A stretch of DNA of 64,000 bases from Nitrospirota bacterium (GCA_027623995.1 JAQBUF010000002.1:24714-88713), one strand, 5' to 3'; numbered from the stretch's first letter, positions 46,580 to 55,909 are shown. Numbers and translations are program-made. Notes: a model not told the origin generated them from the letters alone.

Positions 46580-46930
46580 TCACCCACCGACGATCGTGCT
46601 AACGGCGGAGAAAGATGCAGTGGAATTCACAATGTTGGAAAACATTAGGGTAGCCGACACGGCCCAGTCGATGAAGGGTTTGGGGTAGATGCCTAGGAGG
46701 AGGGTGCCGGCGATGCCGATGTAGACGGCAGTTTTGAGGGGAACAGAGACGGTGATGGGGGTTGGGTCTGTGGGTTCGTTGATGTACATCTTTTTGACGA
46801 CGATGAGGTAGTAGTACATTGAGATGACGATGTTGATGAGGCCCACGATTAAGAGTGTGTAGAGTTCTTGTTCCATGGCGGCGACGAAGATATACAGCTT
46901 GCCAATGAAACCCGCGAGTAATGGGACTCC
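46580..46930 (-). pseudogene. Displaced second copy of the nuoN 3' end
   Basis: Frame matching the last ~115 codons of nuoN, without the rest of the gene. Bases 46635-46930 align without gaps to 47925-48220 in intact nuoN, with about 25 differences by hand count. Only about three amino acids change in the shared ~98 codons, so the copy evolved under protein-level selection until recently. Last ~20 residues differ in sequence but both copies end VGG-stop. The copy begins inside a codon run (GVPLLAGFIGK) that has no start of its own. Confidence 0.88.
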
Positions 46931-46960
46931 CCAAAAAAAGGGGGAGGAGATATCAAACCT

Positions 46961-47362
46961 TTAGCCAGGAAAAATTGTGCGAACCACTTCTTGTACTCGC
47001 TTTGCTAACTCTAAAGCCTGTTCAGCATCGGAACGTTCAATGACTTCCCATTCTCCTGGATATCGCGTGACTGTCGCGTAATCCGTGAGTTTCACGCAAT
47101 CATCAACCGAAATTGGGAAACGAGTATTATCGGGAAGCAGTGCGACTAACTCCGTTAAGTCATGGGTTTTTGGAAAATCCAGTCCTTCGAACACCAACCA
47201 AGCTTTCAGAAGTTTCTCGACACATTGCTGTGCATGAAAACACACCGTGTCAAGCGGACAATCTTCTTGCAGGGTGAGTGTGTGTTCAGCATTTCTTAGA
47301 TCATTTCCTGCTTTTTTGATCCATTGCAGGCCGATTTCGGTTCGTTCAGGGTTTTTGTTCAT
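46961..47362 (-). CDS. HEPN-domain toxin, HepT-like
   Basis: 133 aa helical HEPN protein: AEHTLTLQEDCPLDTVCFHAQQCVEKLLKAWL, FPKTHDLTELV and a RYPGEW end. This is the PF05168-type HEPN rather than the DUF86 type; I see no RX4-6H ribonuclease motif. It overlaps the MNT gene by 17 bases, the usual toxin-antitoxin arrangement. HepT is normally kept inactive by adenylylation from its MNT partner. Lies between the two nuoN 3' ends. Confidence 0.88.
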   Translation of the reverse strand: MNKNPERTEIGLQWIKKAGNDLRNAEHTLTLQEDCPLDTVCFHAQQCVEKLLKAWLVFEGLDFPKTHDLTELVALLPDNTRFPISVDDCVKLTDYATVTRYPGEWEVIERSDAEQALELAKRVQEVVRTIFPG

Positions 47363-47678
47363 ACAGAACTTTTCCTTCGCCTAAGGCCGCGCGAATGATG
47401 GTTCCAGGGCATTCACGATAGCGTTCTATTTCCTGTGGGGTGACGACCACAATATCCTTTGGTAGTCCCATCCCGCTTAATGCTCGGCGAATCCCCAAAC
47501 GAACATTTCGCCTGTCCTCAGAACGTGCCATGACTACCAAAAAATCAACATCGCTATCTGGCCCCGCAGTACCACGAGCATAGGATCCAAATAAAATGAT
47601 CTGGACAGGGTTCCAAGTTTCAACAATACGCCGAACCATCTCTTCAATGAGAGTCGCGCTATCCAATAGTTTTTGCAT
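47346..47678 (-). CDS. Minimal nucleotidyltransferase, MntA-like antitoxin
   Basis: 110 aa nucleotidyltransferase-fold protein. The GSYARGTAGPDSDVD segment carries the G-S and D-x-D metal-binding signature of MNT antitoxins. Short helical ends. Overlaps the HEPN gene and lies ~190 bases past the nuoN stop. Probably adenylylates the HEPN toxin (inference from MntA/HepT). Confidence 0.9.
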   Translation of the reverse strand: MQKLLDSATLIEEMVRRIVETWNPVQIILFGSYARGTAGPDSDVDFLVVMARSEDRRNVRLGIRRALSGMGLPKDIVVVTPQEIERYRECPGTIIRAALGEGKVLYEQKP

Positions 47679-47869
47679 CCGCGGTTCCTAGGCCCTCCGA
47701 AAAACTTTTGGGCAGAATACTTCTACAGTTTGGCACCTCTGTTACCAGAATCCCCTTTGCTCCCAACTCTTTTCTCGAAAAGGAGAGGGAGAATCACAAG
47801 ATACAACTTTAAAGTGAAACCGTTCTATTATGGCAAATGAAAACTGAAAGGACAAAACTTATTGGCGTG

Positions 47870-49369
47870 CTATCCACCAACAAGGGGAGACAAGACAGGG
47901 GCTGCCGCAGTTGGAGCAACAAGATTGGAGAACATCAGCGTAGCGGAGACCGCCCAGTCGATGAAGGGTTTGGGGTAGATGCCGAGGAGGAGGGTTCCGG
48001 CGATGCCGATGTAGACGGCGGTTTTTAATGGAGCGGAGACGGTGATGGAGGTTGGGTCTGTGGGTTCGTTGATGTACATTTTTTTGACGACGATGAGGTA
48101 GTAGTACATGGAGATGACGATGTTGATGAGGCCCACGATTAAGAGTGTGTAGAGTTCTTGTTCCATGGCGGCGACGAAGATATAGAGTTTGCCAATGAAG
48201 CCAGCGAGGGGTGGCACTCCAGCTAACGACAGCAAAAAGAGTAGCATCGCCGCTGCCAGAAATGGCGAGCGCCGGTTGAGACCATTGTAGTCTTCGATCT
48301 CATCGCTTTTGATGAAGTTACTAACGCCGATCACCACTGCGAAGGCTCCAAGATTTGCGAACAGATACGTGAGCAAATAGAACAGAATGGCATCACTTCC
48401 ACGTTTGGTTCCTGCGGCCATCCCAATCATGACATTGCCAATTTGTGCGATTCCGGAATACGCGAGCAAGCGTTTAATGTTGGTCTGGGCAATGGCTACG
48501 ATGTTGCCATAGGTCATCGATGCAATCGACGCCACAACAAAGAGCAACACCCACATTGGCTTAAAGCTGGCGAGCGCCACAAAAAACATTCGAATAAGAA
48601 TAGCCAGCGCCGCGCCCTTCGGGGCAATGGAGAGAAACGCGGTGACGGGTGTGGGTGCGCCTTGGTAGGTATCGGGAATCCAAGAATGAAATGGTACGGC
48701 ACCAATTTTGAAACCGAGTGCAGCAAAAATCAGAATGAACCCAATCGCCAATCCATAGCTTCCTGGCGTCGAAGTCATCTCGGAGAATACCAACGTTCCA
48801 GTTTCGCCGTAGACTAAGCTGATTCCGTAGGCTAACAGGCCCGCCGCAAATACACCGAGAATGAAAAATTTTAATCCGGCTTCGCTGGACCGCGCATCTT
48901 CCCTGAGGTACGCGACCAGCACATAGAAGCCGAAAGTCGAAAACTCTAAGGTGACGAATACCGACAACAGATCTTGGGCCGAGGCCATAAACATCATGCC
49001 CAACGCCGACATCATGACGAGGAAATAATATTCGCCTTTGAAATATTTGAATTTCTTGACGTAGTCGATGGAGATCAACAAGACGAGCAGGGTGGCAATC
49101 AGGATGATGATTTTAAAAAATATCGCCACACCATCCAGGACATACATATCTTTGAAGAGAGAGCCATGGACGCCGATGTAATCAAACCAAATCACATTGA
49201 CGAGTGTTGTCAGGATGCCGCCAATAGAGAGGTAGGCGAGATTTTCATGATCAATATTCTTGACGGAAAAATCGACAATCAGCACCACACACATCCAGAT
49301 CGTGAGAAAAATCTCTGGTGCGAGGAGCAGGAGGTCTGAGCCAGTAAGTGTGAGATCGAACGTCATCAT
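47870..49369 (-). CDS. nuoN: NADH-quinone oxidoreductase subunit N
   Basis: Membrane antiporter-like subunit of complex I, 499 aa, about 14 helices. Key charges: E142 (TLEFSTFGFY) on TM5 and K221 (GFKIGAVPFHSWIPD) on TM7, so its proton path looks intact. The C-terminus (VAPTAAAPVLSPLVGG) belongs to the block that is duplicated downstream. Last gene of the operon; the nuoM copy 2 stop is 3 bases before its ATG. Confidence 0.96.
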   Translation of the reverse strand: MMTFDLTLTGSDLLLLAPEIFLTIWMCVVLIVDFSVKNIDHENLAYLSIGGILTTLVNVIWFDYIGVHGSLFKDMYVLDGVAIFFKIIILIATLLVLLISIDYVKKFKYFKGEYYFLVMMSALGMMFMASAQDLLSVFVTLEFSTFGFYVLVAYLREDARSSEAGLKFFILGVFAAGLLAYGISLVYGETGTLVFSEMTSTPGSYGLAIGFILIFAALGFKIGAVPFHSWIPDTYQGAPTPVTAFLSIAPKGAALAILIRMFFVALASFKPMWVLLFVVASIASMTYGNIVAIAQTNIKRLLAYSGIAQIGNVMIGMAAGTKRGSDAILFYLLTYLFANLGAFAVVIGVSNFIKSDEIEDYNGLNRRSPFLAAAMLLFLLSLAGVPPLAGFIGKLYIFVAAMEQELYTLLIVGLINIVISMYYYLIVVKKMYINEPTDPTSITVSAPLKTAVYIGIAGTLLLGIYPKPFIDWAVSATLMFSNLVAPTAAAPVLSPLVGG

Positions 49370-49372
49370 GGG

Positions 49373-50968
49373 TTACGGCAAAATTCCTGTGGTGCTCTGC
49401 ACAATCACCGGCGCGACTTGATTGATTCGATCAAGCATGGGTTCCACGGTTGATCGCACCACGTTATAAAAATGCATGGGGAAAATTCCAAAGAAAATGC
49501 TCGTGGAAATCATGATCAGTAAGGGCAAACGATCGACCCAATTCCGGGTGTCACTGACATGTTCAAATTCTGGCGACAACTTGCCGTAAAACAGGCCACG
49601 CATCATTTTGAACAAATAGGCCAAGGTCAGCACAATTCCCAACGCGGCGACAATCACTTGGAAGGGATATTTTTCCCAACTTCCCACGATAATCATCACC
49701 TCGGCGATAAAATTCACCGTGCCTGGCATCCCAATGGAGGCCATACAGCCGATCACAAACGCCCCAGCAAGGAACGGCATTTTTTTGGCCAACCCTCCCA
49801 GCGACGGAATATCACGCGTATGCGTTTGTTCATAGATCCAACCCACCATGGCAAAGAGCATTCCCGTGGCCATGGCATGCGCAAACATATAAATGATCGC
49901 GCCGGTTAAACTAATATAGTCCAATGCCGCCATGCCCAAAAAGATATAGCCCATGTGGCTTGAACTGGAATAGCCGATGACATACTTCGTGTCCTTGGCA
50001 TAGTAGGAGACAAAGCCACCATAGACGATACTAAAGACACACAGGACTGCCGCGATGGGCATAAGCTCGCGTGTAATCTCCGGCATAATTTCAAAGGCCA
50101 CACGAATGATGGAGAAATGACCCAACTTCATCAGGACACCAGCATGCAACATGCTGGTGGCCGCAGGCGCTGCTGCATGGCCAACAGGTGACCAAGAATG
50201 CAACGGCCAAATTGGTGCGATCGACGCGAATCCAAAAAAGATCAGCAGCCAAATGATGTTGCCGAGCATGCCATCAAATTTGGCCTGTTCTCGGAGTACT
50301 AAAATGTCGAAGGTATGCACGGGTGAGAAGTGGTAAATCAGCAGGATCCCCATGAGTGCCATTACAGCACCCGCCGACAAAAACAGGACCAACTTCATCG
50401 CCGCATATTCTTTACTGTTTGACCCAAAGTTCAAAAAGAACTTGACCGAATCCCGCATCTTCAACCCGGCTTCGTCCGTCATACTCAAATAGCCTTTGGT
50501 ATGACTGCCCCACATGCCCAACAACAAATACATGGGCAACACTGACATTTCATAGAAGAAGTAGAGGAAGAACAGGTCGAGCGACATGAACACACCAATG
50601 GTCGCTGCCGCGAGGATCAACAAAAAGATATAAAATTCTTTGATGCGATCTTTGATGTGCCATGAAATAAAAATGCCCGCGAAGAGCAAGATTCCCGACG
50701 CAAACACCAAGGGCGCGCCAATGCCATCCACCCCTACATAAAACGCAATCCCCAGTTCCTCGGACCACCACCAATGGGTCATCATTTGAAACCCACCGAC
50801 GTTCGGGTCGTAGGTCATAAACACATACAATGACGCCAACAAGGCAATGCCCGCAGACGCTGCCGCCACCATACGCACCAGGAGTGCTTGCCGAGTTGGA
50901 ACAAAGATGAGCGCAATCGCGCCAACAAATGGCGCAAACAAGACTGTGAGTAAGGCAAAGGAACCCAT
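49373..50968 (-). CDS. nuoM: Complex I antiporter-like subunit NuoM, second copy (M2)
   Basis: 531 aa, 14 or so helices, NuoM-type. E140 on TM5 (FFYEMSVLPMY) is kept and a TM8 Lys (K281) is present. At the TM7 position, where the other antiporter subunits have F-K-A-P...WLPDA, this one reads FASIAPIWPLHSWSPVGH: the lysine is Ile250 and the LPD is altered. An extra loop ~158-180 (SHTKGYLSMTDEAGLKMRD) is absent from copy 1. Whether it pumps protons the same way is doubtful. Six bases after copy 1 in the operon. Confidence 0.92.
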   Translation of the reverse strand: MGSFALLTVLFAPFVGAIALIFVPTRQALLVRMVAAASAGIALLASLYVFMTYDPNVGGFQMMTHWWWSEELGIAFYVGVDGIGAPLVFASGILLFAGIFISWHIKDRIKEFYIFLLILAAATIGVFMSLDLFFLYFFYEMSVLPMYLLLGMWGSHTKGYLSMTDEAGLKMRDSVKFFLNFGSNSKEYAAMKLVLFLSAGAVMALMGILLIYHFSPVHTFDILVLREQAKFDGMLGNIIWLLIFFGFASIAPIWPLHSWSPVGHAAAPAATSMLHAGVLMKLGHFSIIRVAFEIMPEITRELMPIAAVLCVFSIVYGGFVSYYAKDTKYVIGYSSSSHMGYIFLGMAALDYISLTGAIIYMFAHAMATGMLFAMVGWIYEQTHTRDIPSLGGLAKKMPFLAGAFVIGCMASIGMPGTVNFIAEVMIIVGSWEKYPFQVIVAALGIVLTLAYLFKMMRGLFYGKLSPEFEHVSDTRNWVDRLPLLIMISTSIFFGIFPMHFYNVVRSTVEPMLDRINQVAPVIVQSTTGILP

Positions 50969-50973
50969 ACGAT

Positions 50974-52542
50974 CTACTCTTTTACTGTGATGCGACCCAT
51001 CGCATCCATTGCAATGCGTTTATCAAATTCAATACTTGCCACCGACCCACGCTCTAACCGATCTATCACCGCCTGCACAGAACCATTGATCATTTTCAGG
51101 AACGGTGAGGGATAGAGTCCAATCCAAAAAATCATCACGCAGAGCGACACCGCAATAATTGACTCGCGTTGGGTTAAGTCGTGCAGCACCTTCGGCACCT
51201 TTTCTCCCAACGGGCCAAAGATCGCGCGTTCGTAGTACCACAGAAAATAGGACGCCGCGAAAATCACACCTGAGACGGCGACCAGCCCATAGAACCAATG
51301 GGCTTGGAAGGCTCCAAGTAGAATCAAAAACTCTCCGATAAAGCCATTCGTGCCCGGCAACCCAATCGACGCCATGCCGATGATGAGAAAGAACGTCGCG
51401 AACAACGGCATCTTGGACGCCAGCCCTCCTGCCTGATCAACAAGTGTATTCCCCGTTCGGTCGTACAAAAAACCCGCAAGGAAAAAGAGTCCGGCAGTCG
51501 TGAATCCTAAATTGATCATCTGCAACAGACTGCCTTGAATGCCTTGAAAGTTCAGCGCAAAGAGGCCAATGACGACAAAGCCTAAATGGCTAATACTGCT
51601 AAACACTAAGAGCCGACGGAAGTCAGCCTGCACAATCGCAATGATGGCTCCATAGACAATCGCGATCAACCCAAGGGCCATCACAATCATCACCACGGTT
51701 TCATTCTTGGAGGCTTCTGGGAGCAACGGAAAACTGAAACGCAAGAATCCATAGGTCCCCAGCTTCACTCCAGCCAACACGACCGACATACCAATCGGCC
51801 CCTGCACTAGCGCATCCGGCAACCAGGTGTGAAAGGGAAACACTGGGGCCTTAAACGCGAGCCCCATAAAGATGAACCAGAAAATAAGCAGCTGTTGTCC
51901 GACCGGAACTGGGACCGTCAGCAATTCAAGGAAGTCAAAACTATAGGCATTCGTGACATCATGATAATTCAAACTCAGCAGCGCGAAACCCACCAACATA
52001 AACACGCTACCCAAGAGCGTGTAGAGCACATACTTTAGCGCCGCATATTCCTTCTGTTCTCCCACCCCCCAAATTTTGATGAGGAAGTAGCTGGGGAGCA
52101 GCATCAATTCCCAGAAGACGAAAAACAGAATGAGATCGATGGACATAAAAATGCCCATGATCGTCATTTCCAAGGCCAAGACGCTCATGAGATAGAGCTT
52201 GAGATTTTCTGCTACCGAGTCCCATGAGTAGAGCACAATCATGACGGTAAGAAACGCCGTCAGACCCACGAATAAAATGCTAATGCCATCGACCGCGATG
52301 TGATAGGAAATCCCCAACGGTGGAATCCATGCATGTCGTTCACTGAATTGCATGGCCGCTGAATCGGGAATAAACCGAAACAAGAGCAACGCGGCAAGAA
52401 TCAGCTCAAGCACGGCAATGCCAAGGGCAGACTTTTTGAGTAGATCCTGATCCTTCTGCGGCCATAGCAACAGCGCGCCGATCAACGGCAAGAAAATCAG
52501 GACCGACAAAAGGGGAAACCCAAATTGCAATTCTTCAAGCAT
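50974..52542 (-). CDS. nuoM: Complex I antiporter-like subunit NuoM, first copy (M1)
   Basis: 522 aa NuoM with all usual charged residues: E145 (FWELMLLPSYF), K231 (LAFKAPVFPFHTWLPDA) and K260 (AGVKLGTYG). It shares overall fold but not close sequence with the second copy, so the duplication is old. A heptad palindrome fills the ~170-base gap to nuoL. Confidence 0.95.
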   Translation of the reverse strand: MLEELQFGFPLLSVLIFLPLIGALLLWPQKDQDLLKKSALGIAVLELILAALLLFRFIPDSAAMQFSERHAWIPPLGISYHIAVDGISILFVGLTAFLTVMIVLYSWDSVAENLKLYLMSVLALEMTIMGIFMSIDLILFFVFWELMLLPSYFLIKIWGVGEQKEYAALKYVLYTLLGSVFMLVGFALLSLNYHDVTNAYSFDFLELLTVPVPVGQQLLIFWFIFMGLAFKAPVFPFHTWLPDALVQGPIGMSVVLAGVKLGTYGFLRFSFPLLPEASKNETVVMIVMALGLIAIVYGAIIAIVQADFRRLLVFSSISHLGFVVIGLFALNFQGIQGSLLQMINLGFTTAGLFFLAGFLYDRTGNTLVDQAGGLASKMPLFATFFLIIGMASIGLPGTNGFIGEFLILLGAFQAHWFYGLVAVSGVIFAASYFLWYYERAIFGPLGEKVPKVLHDLTQRESIIAVSLCVMIFWIGLYPSPFLKMINGSVQAVIDRLERGSVASIEFDKRIAMDAMGRITVKE

Positions 52543-52613
52543 GAATACTTACCAACGCGTTTCTATTAACAACATCCATTTGGATTATTCAGCATCGTTC
52601 TCAACCGACAAAT

Positions 52614-52713
52614 CGTGATGCGTTATGTGTGATGCGTCATGCGGGGGGAAAGTTTCATTTTTGATGCACAACATAGTTTCTCACGCCTAACGCTTCACGG
52701 ATCACGCTTCATG
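52614..52713. repeat. CGTNNNN heptad palindrome, site 4 (nuoL-nuoM gap)
   Basis: Heptads cgtgatg, cgttatg, (tgtgatg), cgtcatg, a T-rich centre and the arm cacgcctaacgcttcacg. Lies inside the nuo operon immediately after the nuoL stop. Confidence 0.8.
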
Positions 52714-52716
52714 TCC

Positions 52717-54699
52717 CTACAGGACTGACGTGCCCAGCAACCAGACAAATAAGAAATGCACAAGAATAAACAGCCCAATCACAATCACGGCGGCGTAATG
52801 ATGGACCATGCCCGTTTGCAACTTTCGCCATGACCACGCCAGAAGATGATTGGCGTACCCGACAACATTGAGTCCGGCATAGATCACATGTTTCTCTGTC
52901 CAGGTGATTCCAGCTCCGCTGGCGTCGGCTCCATGACCAATGCCGCGAATGAATCGATCGATCACATTTTGATCGAACCAATCCCATATCTGTCCAAGCC
53001 GTTTACATGGCTCAACAATAATGGCGTCGTAGAGTTCATCTACCCAGTATTTATTCAAAAAGGTACGATATGCGCCAGCATAGCGTTCTGACCATTCATC
53101 AGCCATCCCCGGTTTGACTGAATACATATAATGCGCCAACCCCCAACCGCCCAGCGCAATACTAATGGCCACGGCCATGAGCCCCATCAACGTGCCCATG
53201 CTGACCTCATGGGGAACCGCCCCAAGCGGCGTCGCGACCGAAGCTAAAAACCCATGAAGCCATCCATGTTCTGGTGGCACGCCCATAAAACCACCAAGAA
53301 TCGCTAGCCCAGCCAACACCATAAGCGGCACCGTCATCATCGGCGGAGATTCATGAATATGTTTATCGACTTCAGGATCAACACGCGATTGCCCATAAAA
53401 CGTCAGATAGGTCAGGCGAAACATATAAAATGACGTGAGGAACGCACCAATTGCCGCAAAGAGATAGAGCACATAATAATGGTTCACAAAGGCATGAGCC
53501 ATGATCTCATCTTTACTCCAGAATCCGGCCAGTGGCGGAATCCCAGCAATGGCTAGGGTGCCGATGAGAAACACCTTATAGGTGATCGGAATCTTTTTAG
53601 AGAGCCCACCCATCTTCCGAATATCTTGTTCGCCATTCAACGAATGAATCACTGCGCCCGCGGAAAGAAAGAGGAGCGCCTTGAAAAACGCATGGGTGAC
53701 GAGATGAAATATGGCGGCAGTATACGCCCCCACCCCGCAGGCCAAAAACATGTAGCCCAACTGACTGACGGTCGAATACGCTAACACGCGCTTGATGTCG
53801 TTCTGGACCAATCCAATCGTGGCAGCAAATAACGCGGTAAGCCCTCCGATGATTCCCACCGTCGCCATGGCCACAGGCGCCATATCGAATAACACATGGT
53901 TTCGAACCACCATATACACACCAGCGGTCACCATGGTCGCCGCATGAATCAGGGCACTCACCGGCGTAGGACCTTCCATGGCATCAGGCAGCCACGTATA
54001 CAGAGGAATTTGCGCCGATTTTCCAATGGCGCCGACTAACAAGCACAGAGCAATCGCCGTGGCCATTTCCGTTGACAGTTGACCAACATTGGCTAAGGCC
54101 TTGGTGTAGTCCAGTGTTTTGAAGTTCACAAACATCAAGAAGATGGCCAACAAAAATCCGGCATCACCAATACGATTGACCACAAAGGCTTTTGTGGCCG
54201 CTTTAGCCGCTGAGACTTTATGAAAGTAGTACCCGATCAACAGATAGGAACACAGCCCGACACCTTCCCACCCAATAAAGAGAACTAAGTAATTGTTCCC
54301 CATCACGAGCAGGAGCATCGAGACCATAAACAAATTCATATAGACAAAGAACCGGGTAAAGCCTTCTTCCCCATGCATATACCCAACTGAGTACACATGA
54401 ATCAGAAACCCAACGCCGGTCACCACCATCAACATGACTGCGGACAATGGATCGATCAGGAATCCAAGATTGACATGAAGGTCGCCACCAAAAATCCAGG
54501 AATACGCAATGACTTCGCGAGGAGTTGGGTCGGCCATGACCCCCATGAACACGGTGAGGGCGCAGAGGAAGGATAACCCCACTGATCCAAAGGCAATGCG
54601 TCCCGCTAGGTCATGCGAATATTTATGACCAAGGAACCCATTGATCAACACCGCCATCAGCGGAAATACTGGAATGAGAATTACAAGAAGTTCTGCCAC
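52717..54699 (-). CDS. nuoL: NADH-quinone oxidoreductase subunit L
   Basis: 660 aa antiporter-like subunit. E145 (GWEGVGLCSYL), K227 (AIGKSAQIPLYTWLPDAMEGP) and the HAATMVTAGVYM loop are intact. The C-terminal part contains the long lateral helix (about 520-625) and a last membrane helix. From memory of ordinary NuoL, the stretch between NVIDRFIRG and KLQTGMVHHYA is about 25 residues longer, which would suit a complex with one more antiporter subunit. One base from nuoK. Confidence 0.95.
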   Translation of the reverse strand: MAELLVILIPVFPLMAVLINGFLGHKYSHDLAGRIAFGSVGLSFLCALTVFMGVMADPTPREVIAYSWIFGGDLHVNLGFLIDPLSAVMLMVVTGVGFLIHVYSVGYMHGEEGFTRFFVYMNLFMVSMLLLVMGNNYLVLFIGWEGVGLCSYLLIGYYFHKVSAAKAATKAFVVNRIGDAGFLLAIFLMFVNFKTLDYTKALANVGQLSTEMATAIALCLLVGAIGKSAQIPLYTWLPDAMEGPTPVSALIHAATMVTAGVYMVVRNHVLFDMAPVAMATVGIIGGLTALFAATIGLVQNDIKRVLAYSTVSQLGYMFLACGVGAYTAAIFHLVTHAFFKALLFLSAGAVIHSLNGEQDIRKMGGLSKKIPITYKVFLIGTLAIAGIPPLAGFWSKDEIMAHAFVNHYYVLYLFAAIGAFLTSFYMFRLTYLTFYGQSRVDPEVDKHIHESPPMMTVPLMVLAGLAILGGFMGVPPEHGWLHGFLASVATPLGAVPHEVSMGTLMGLMAVAISIALGGWGLAHYMYSVKPGMADEWSERYAGAYRTFLNKYWVDELYDAIIVEPCKRLGQIWDWFDQNVIDRFIRGIGHGADASGAGITWTEKHVIYAGLNVVGYANHLLAWSWRKLQTGMVHHYAAVIVIGLFILVHFLFVWLLGTSVL

Positions 54700-54700
54700 G

Positions 54701-55003
54701 TTACCACTTCAAGATATTGACCTGATCCACATTGGTCGCAATTTTACCGCGGAATACGACAATGATAATGGCCAACCCAATCGCCGCTTCTCCTGCCGCA
54801 ATCGCAATGACAAAGAGTGCCGTCATTTGGCCAGCCATGGATTCCAAGTAATGAGAAAACGCCACAAGATTAATATTCGCGGCATTGAGCATAATTTCTA
54901 CGGACATCAAAACAATAATGAAGTTCCGACGGATCAGTACGCCAATGAGTCCCGTCATAAACAGGATTGCACTCAACGCGACATATGCAGAAAGAGGAAT
55001 CAT
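54701..55003 (-). CDS. nuoK: NADH-quinone oxidoreductase subunit K
   Basis: 100 aa, three membrane helices. The Glu in VEIMLNAANINLVAF and the second in FVIAIAAGEAAIGLAI are the conserved proton-channel acids. Gap of one base to nuoL. Confidence 0.96.
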   Translation of the reverse strand: MIPLSAYVALSAILFMTGLIGVLIRRNFIIVLMSVEIMLNAANINLVAFSHYLESMAGQMTALFVIAIAAGEAAIGLAIIIVVFRGKIATNVDQVNILKW

Positions 55004-55076
55004 TTGTTTCCCTAAAATTGGTTTCAGTAGTCGAAAACGTTGTTAGCCATTTATCAACTCGTTTATTTCGTTTGAA

Positions 55077-55142
55077 GTATCTCGTATCTCGTCGTTCGTA
55101 TCTCGTAAAAAACGAAATACGAGATACTAGATACGAAATACG
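55077..55142. repeat. CGTNNNN heptad palindrome, site 5 (nuoJ-nuoK gap), TATCT type
   Basis: Heptads cgtatct, cgtcgtt, cgtatct then cgtaaaa and a complementary arm (acgaaatacgagatac). Same plan as the other heptad sites with a different filler. Confidence 0.83.
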
Positions 55143-55149
55143 GTTTTAC

Positions 55150-55680
55150 TTAATTCGACCTATCCGCCTTTGCTACCGGCGATGACGGCGTTTTGGCTAA
55201 CACGATCGCCCCAATAATGGCTCCCAACAGAAATACCCCGACGATTTCGAACAACAGCAAATAATCACTGAACATCGTAATCCCAATCGCATGACTTGGT
55301 CCGGTGGTGAGCAGCACCTCTGTCGTAGCCTTCCCCCTGATCCCTCCATAGGGAGTTTGAAAAACCAGAATGAGGAGTTCCCCAAGGATGGCCACGCCGG
55401 CAAACAACGCAAAGGGATATTTTTTATGGAGAAATTGCTCTTCGGTTTTGAGGTTCAAGAGCATCAAGACGAACAGGTACAAAATCAAAATAGCGCCCGC
55501 GTACACAATGATTTGCACGGCAAACAAGAATTCAGCATTGAGGATGACGAACAAGCCTGCCACGTGCAGAAGCAACGCCAACAGACTCATGCCGCAATGG
55601 ACAGGATTTCTTAACGCGATGGTGAAGACACCGGCAATGATGCTCACCGTCGCAAAGTACCCGAACAATAAATAGATCAT
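55150..55680 (-). CDS. nuoJ: NADH-quinone oxidoreductase subunit J
   Basis: 176 aa, five membrane helices: IYLLFGYFATVSIIAGVF start, NPVHCGMSLLALLLHVAGLFVILNAEFL and VYAGAILILYLFVLMLL, the family's central pattern. A short polar end follows a last helix. A 153-bp palindrome lies between it and nuoI. Confidence 0.95.
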   Translation of the reverse strand: MIYLLFGYFATVSIIAGVFTIALRNPVHCGMSLLALLLHVAGLFVILNAEFLFAVQIIVYAGAILILYLFVLMLLNLKTEEQFLHKKYPFALFAGVAILGELLILVFQTPYGGIRGKATTEVLLTTGPSHAIGITMFSDYLLLFEIVGVFLLGAIIGAIVLAKTPSSPVAKADRSN

Positions 55681-55753
55681 GGATTGTTTAATGTCATCAT
55701 TTCAAAAAACAAAATATCCAAACACACAATGCGTCACACTTCAAAACAAGCCT

Positions 55754-55906
55754 GTTGTTCAAAATGGCCGTCCAGCAAGGCCGCAGGCAGCGAGAAGGCC
55801 GAGGCGTACGATAGTACGTTGAGGCCTTCGAGCGCGAACGGCGCAAAGAGCGCCACGTTTGTGAGCCCGAAGGCCGAGAACGCCGCTGGCGGGCATTTTG
55901 AACAAC
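55754..55906. repeat. 153-bp large palindromic repeat (nuoI-nuoJ gap)
   Basis: Inverted ends gttgttcaaaatg / cattttgaacaac with extending arms (ccgtccagc / gctggcggg), and an inner hairpin cgtac-gata-gtacg at the centre of the gaggcgtac...gttgaggcc block. Abuts the nuoI stop by a few bases. A degenerate copy is at 45048-45162. Confidence 0.85.
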
Positions 55907-55909
55907 CGG

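Noticed and set aside
46580-46876. 98-residue frame as a separate gene
   Set aside because: It begins at an internal Met of the nuoN sequence and has no start region of its own; it is a displaced nuoN end.
46961-47362. HEPN protein as a classical RX4-6H ribonuclease
   Set aside because: No R-x4-6-H was found; the toxin assignment rests on fold and gene pairing only.
53046-55410. Plus-strand frames opposite nuoL, nuoK and nuoJ
   Set aside because: Shadows of the conserved nuo coding strand, with no family resemblance.
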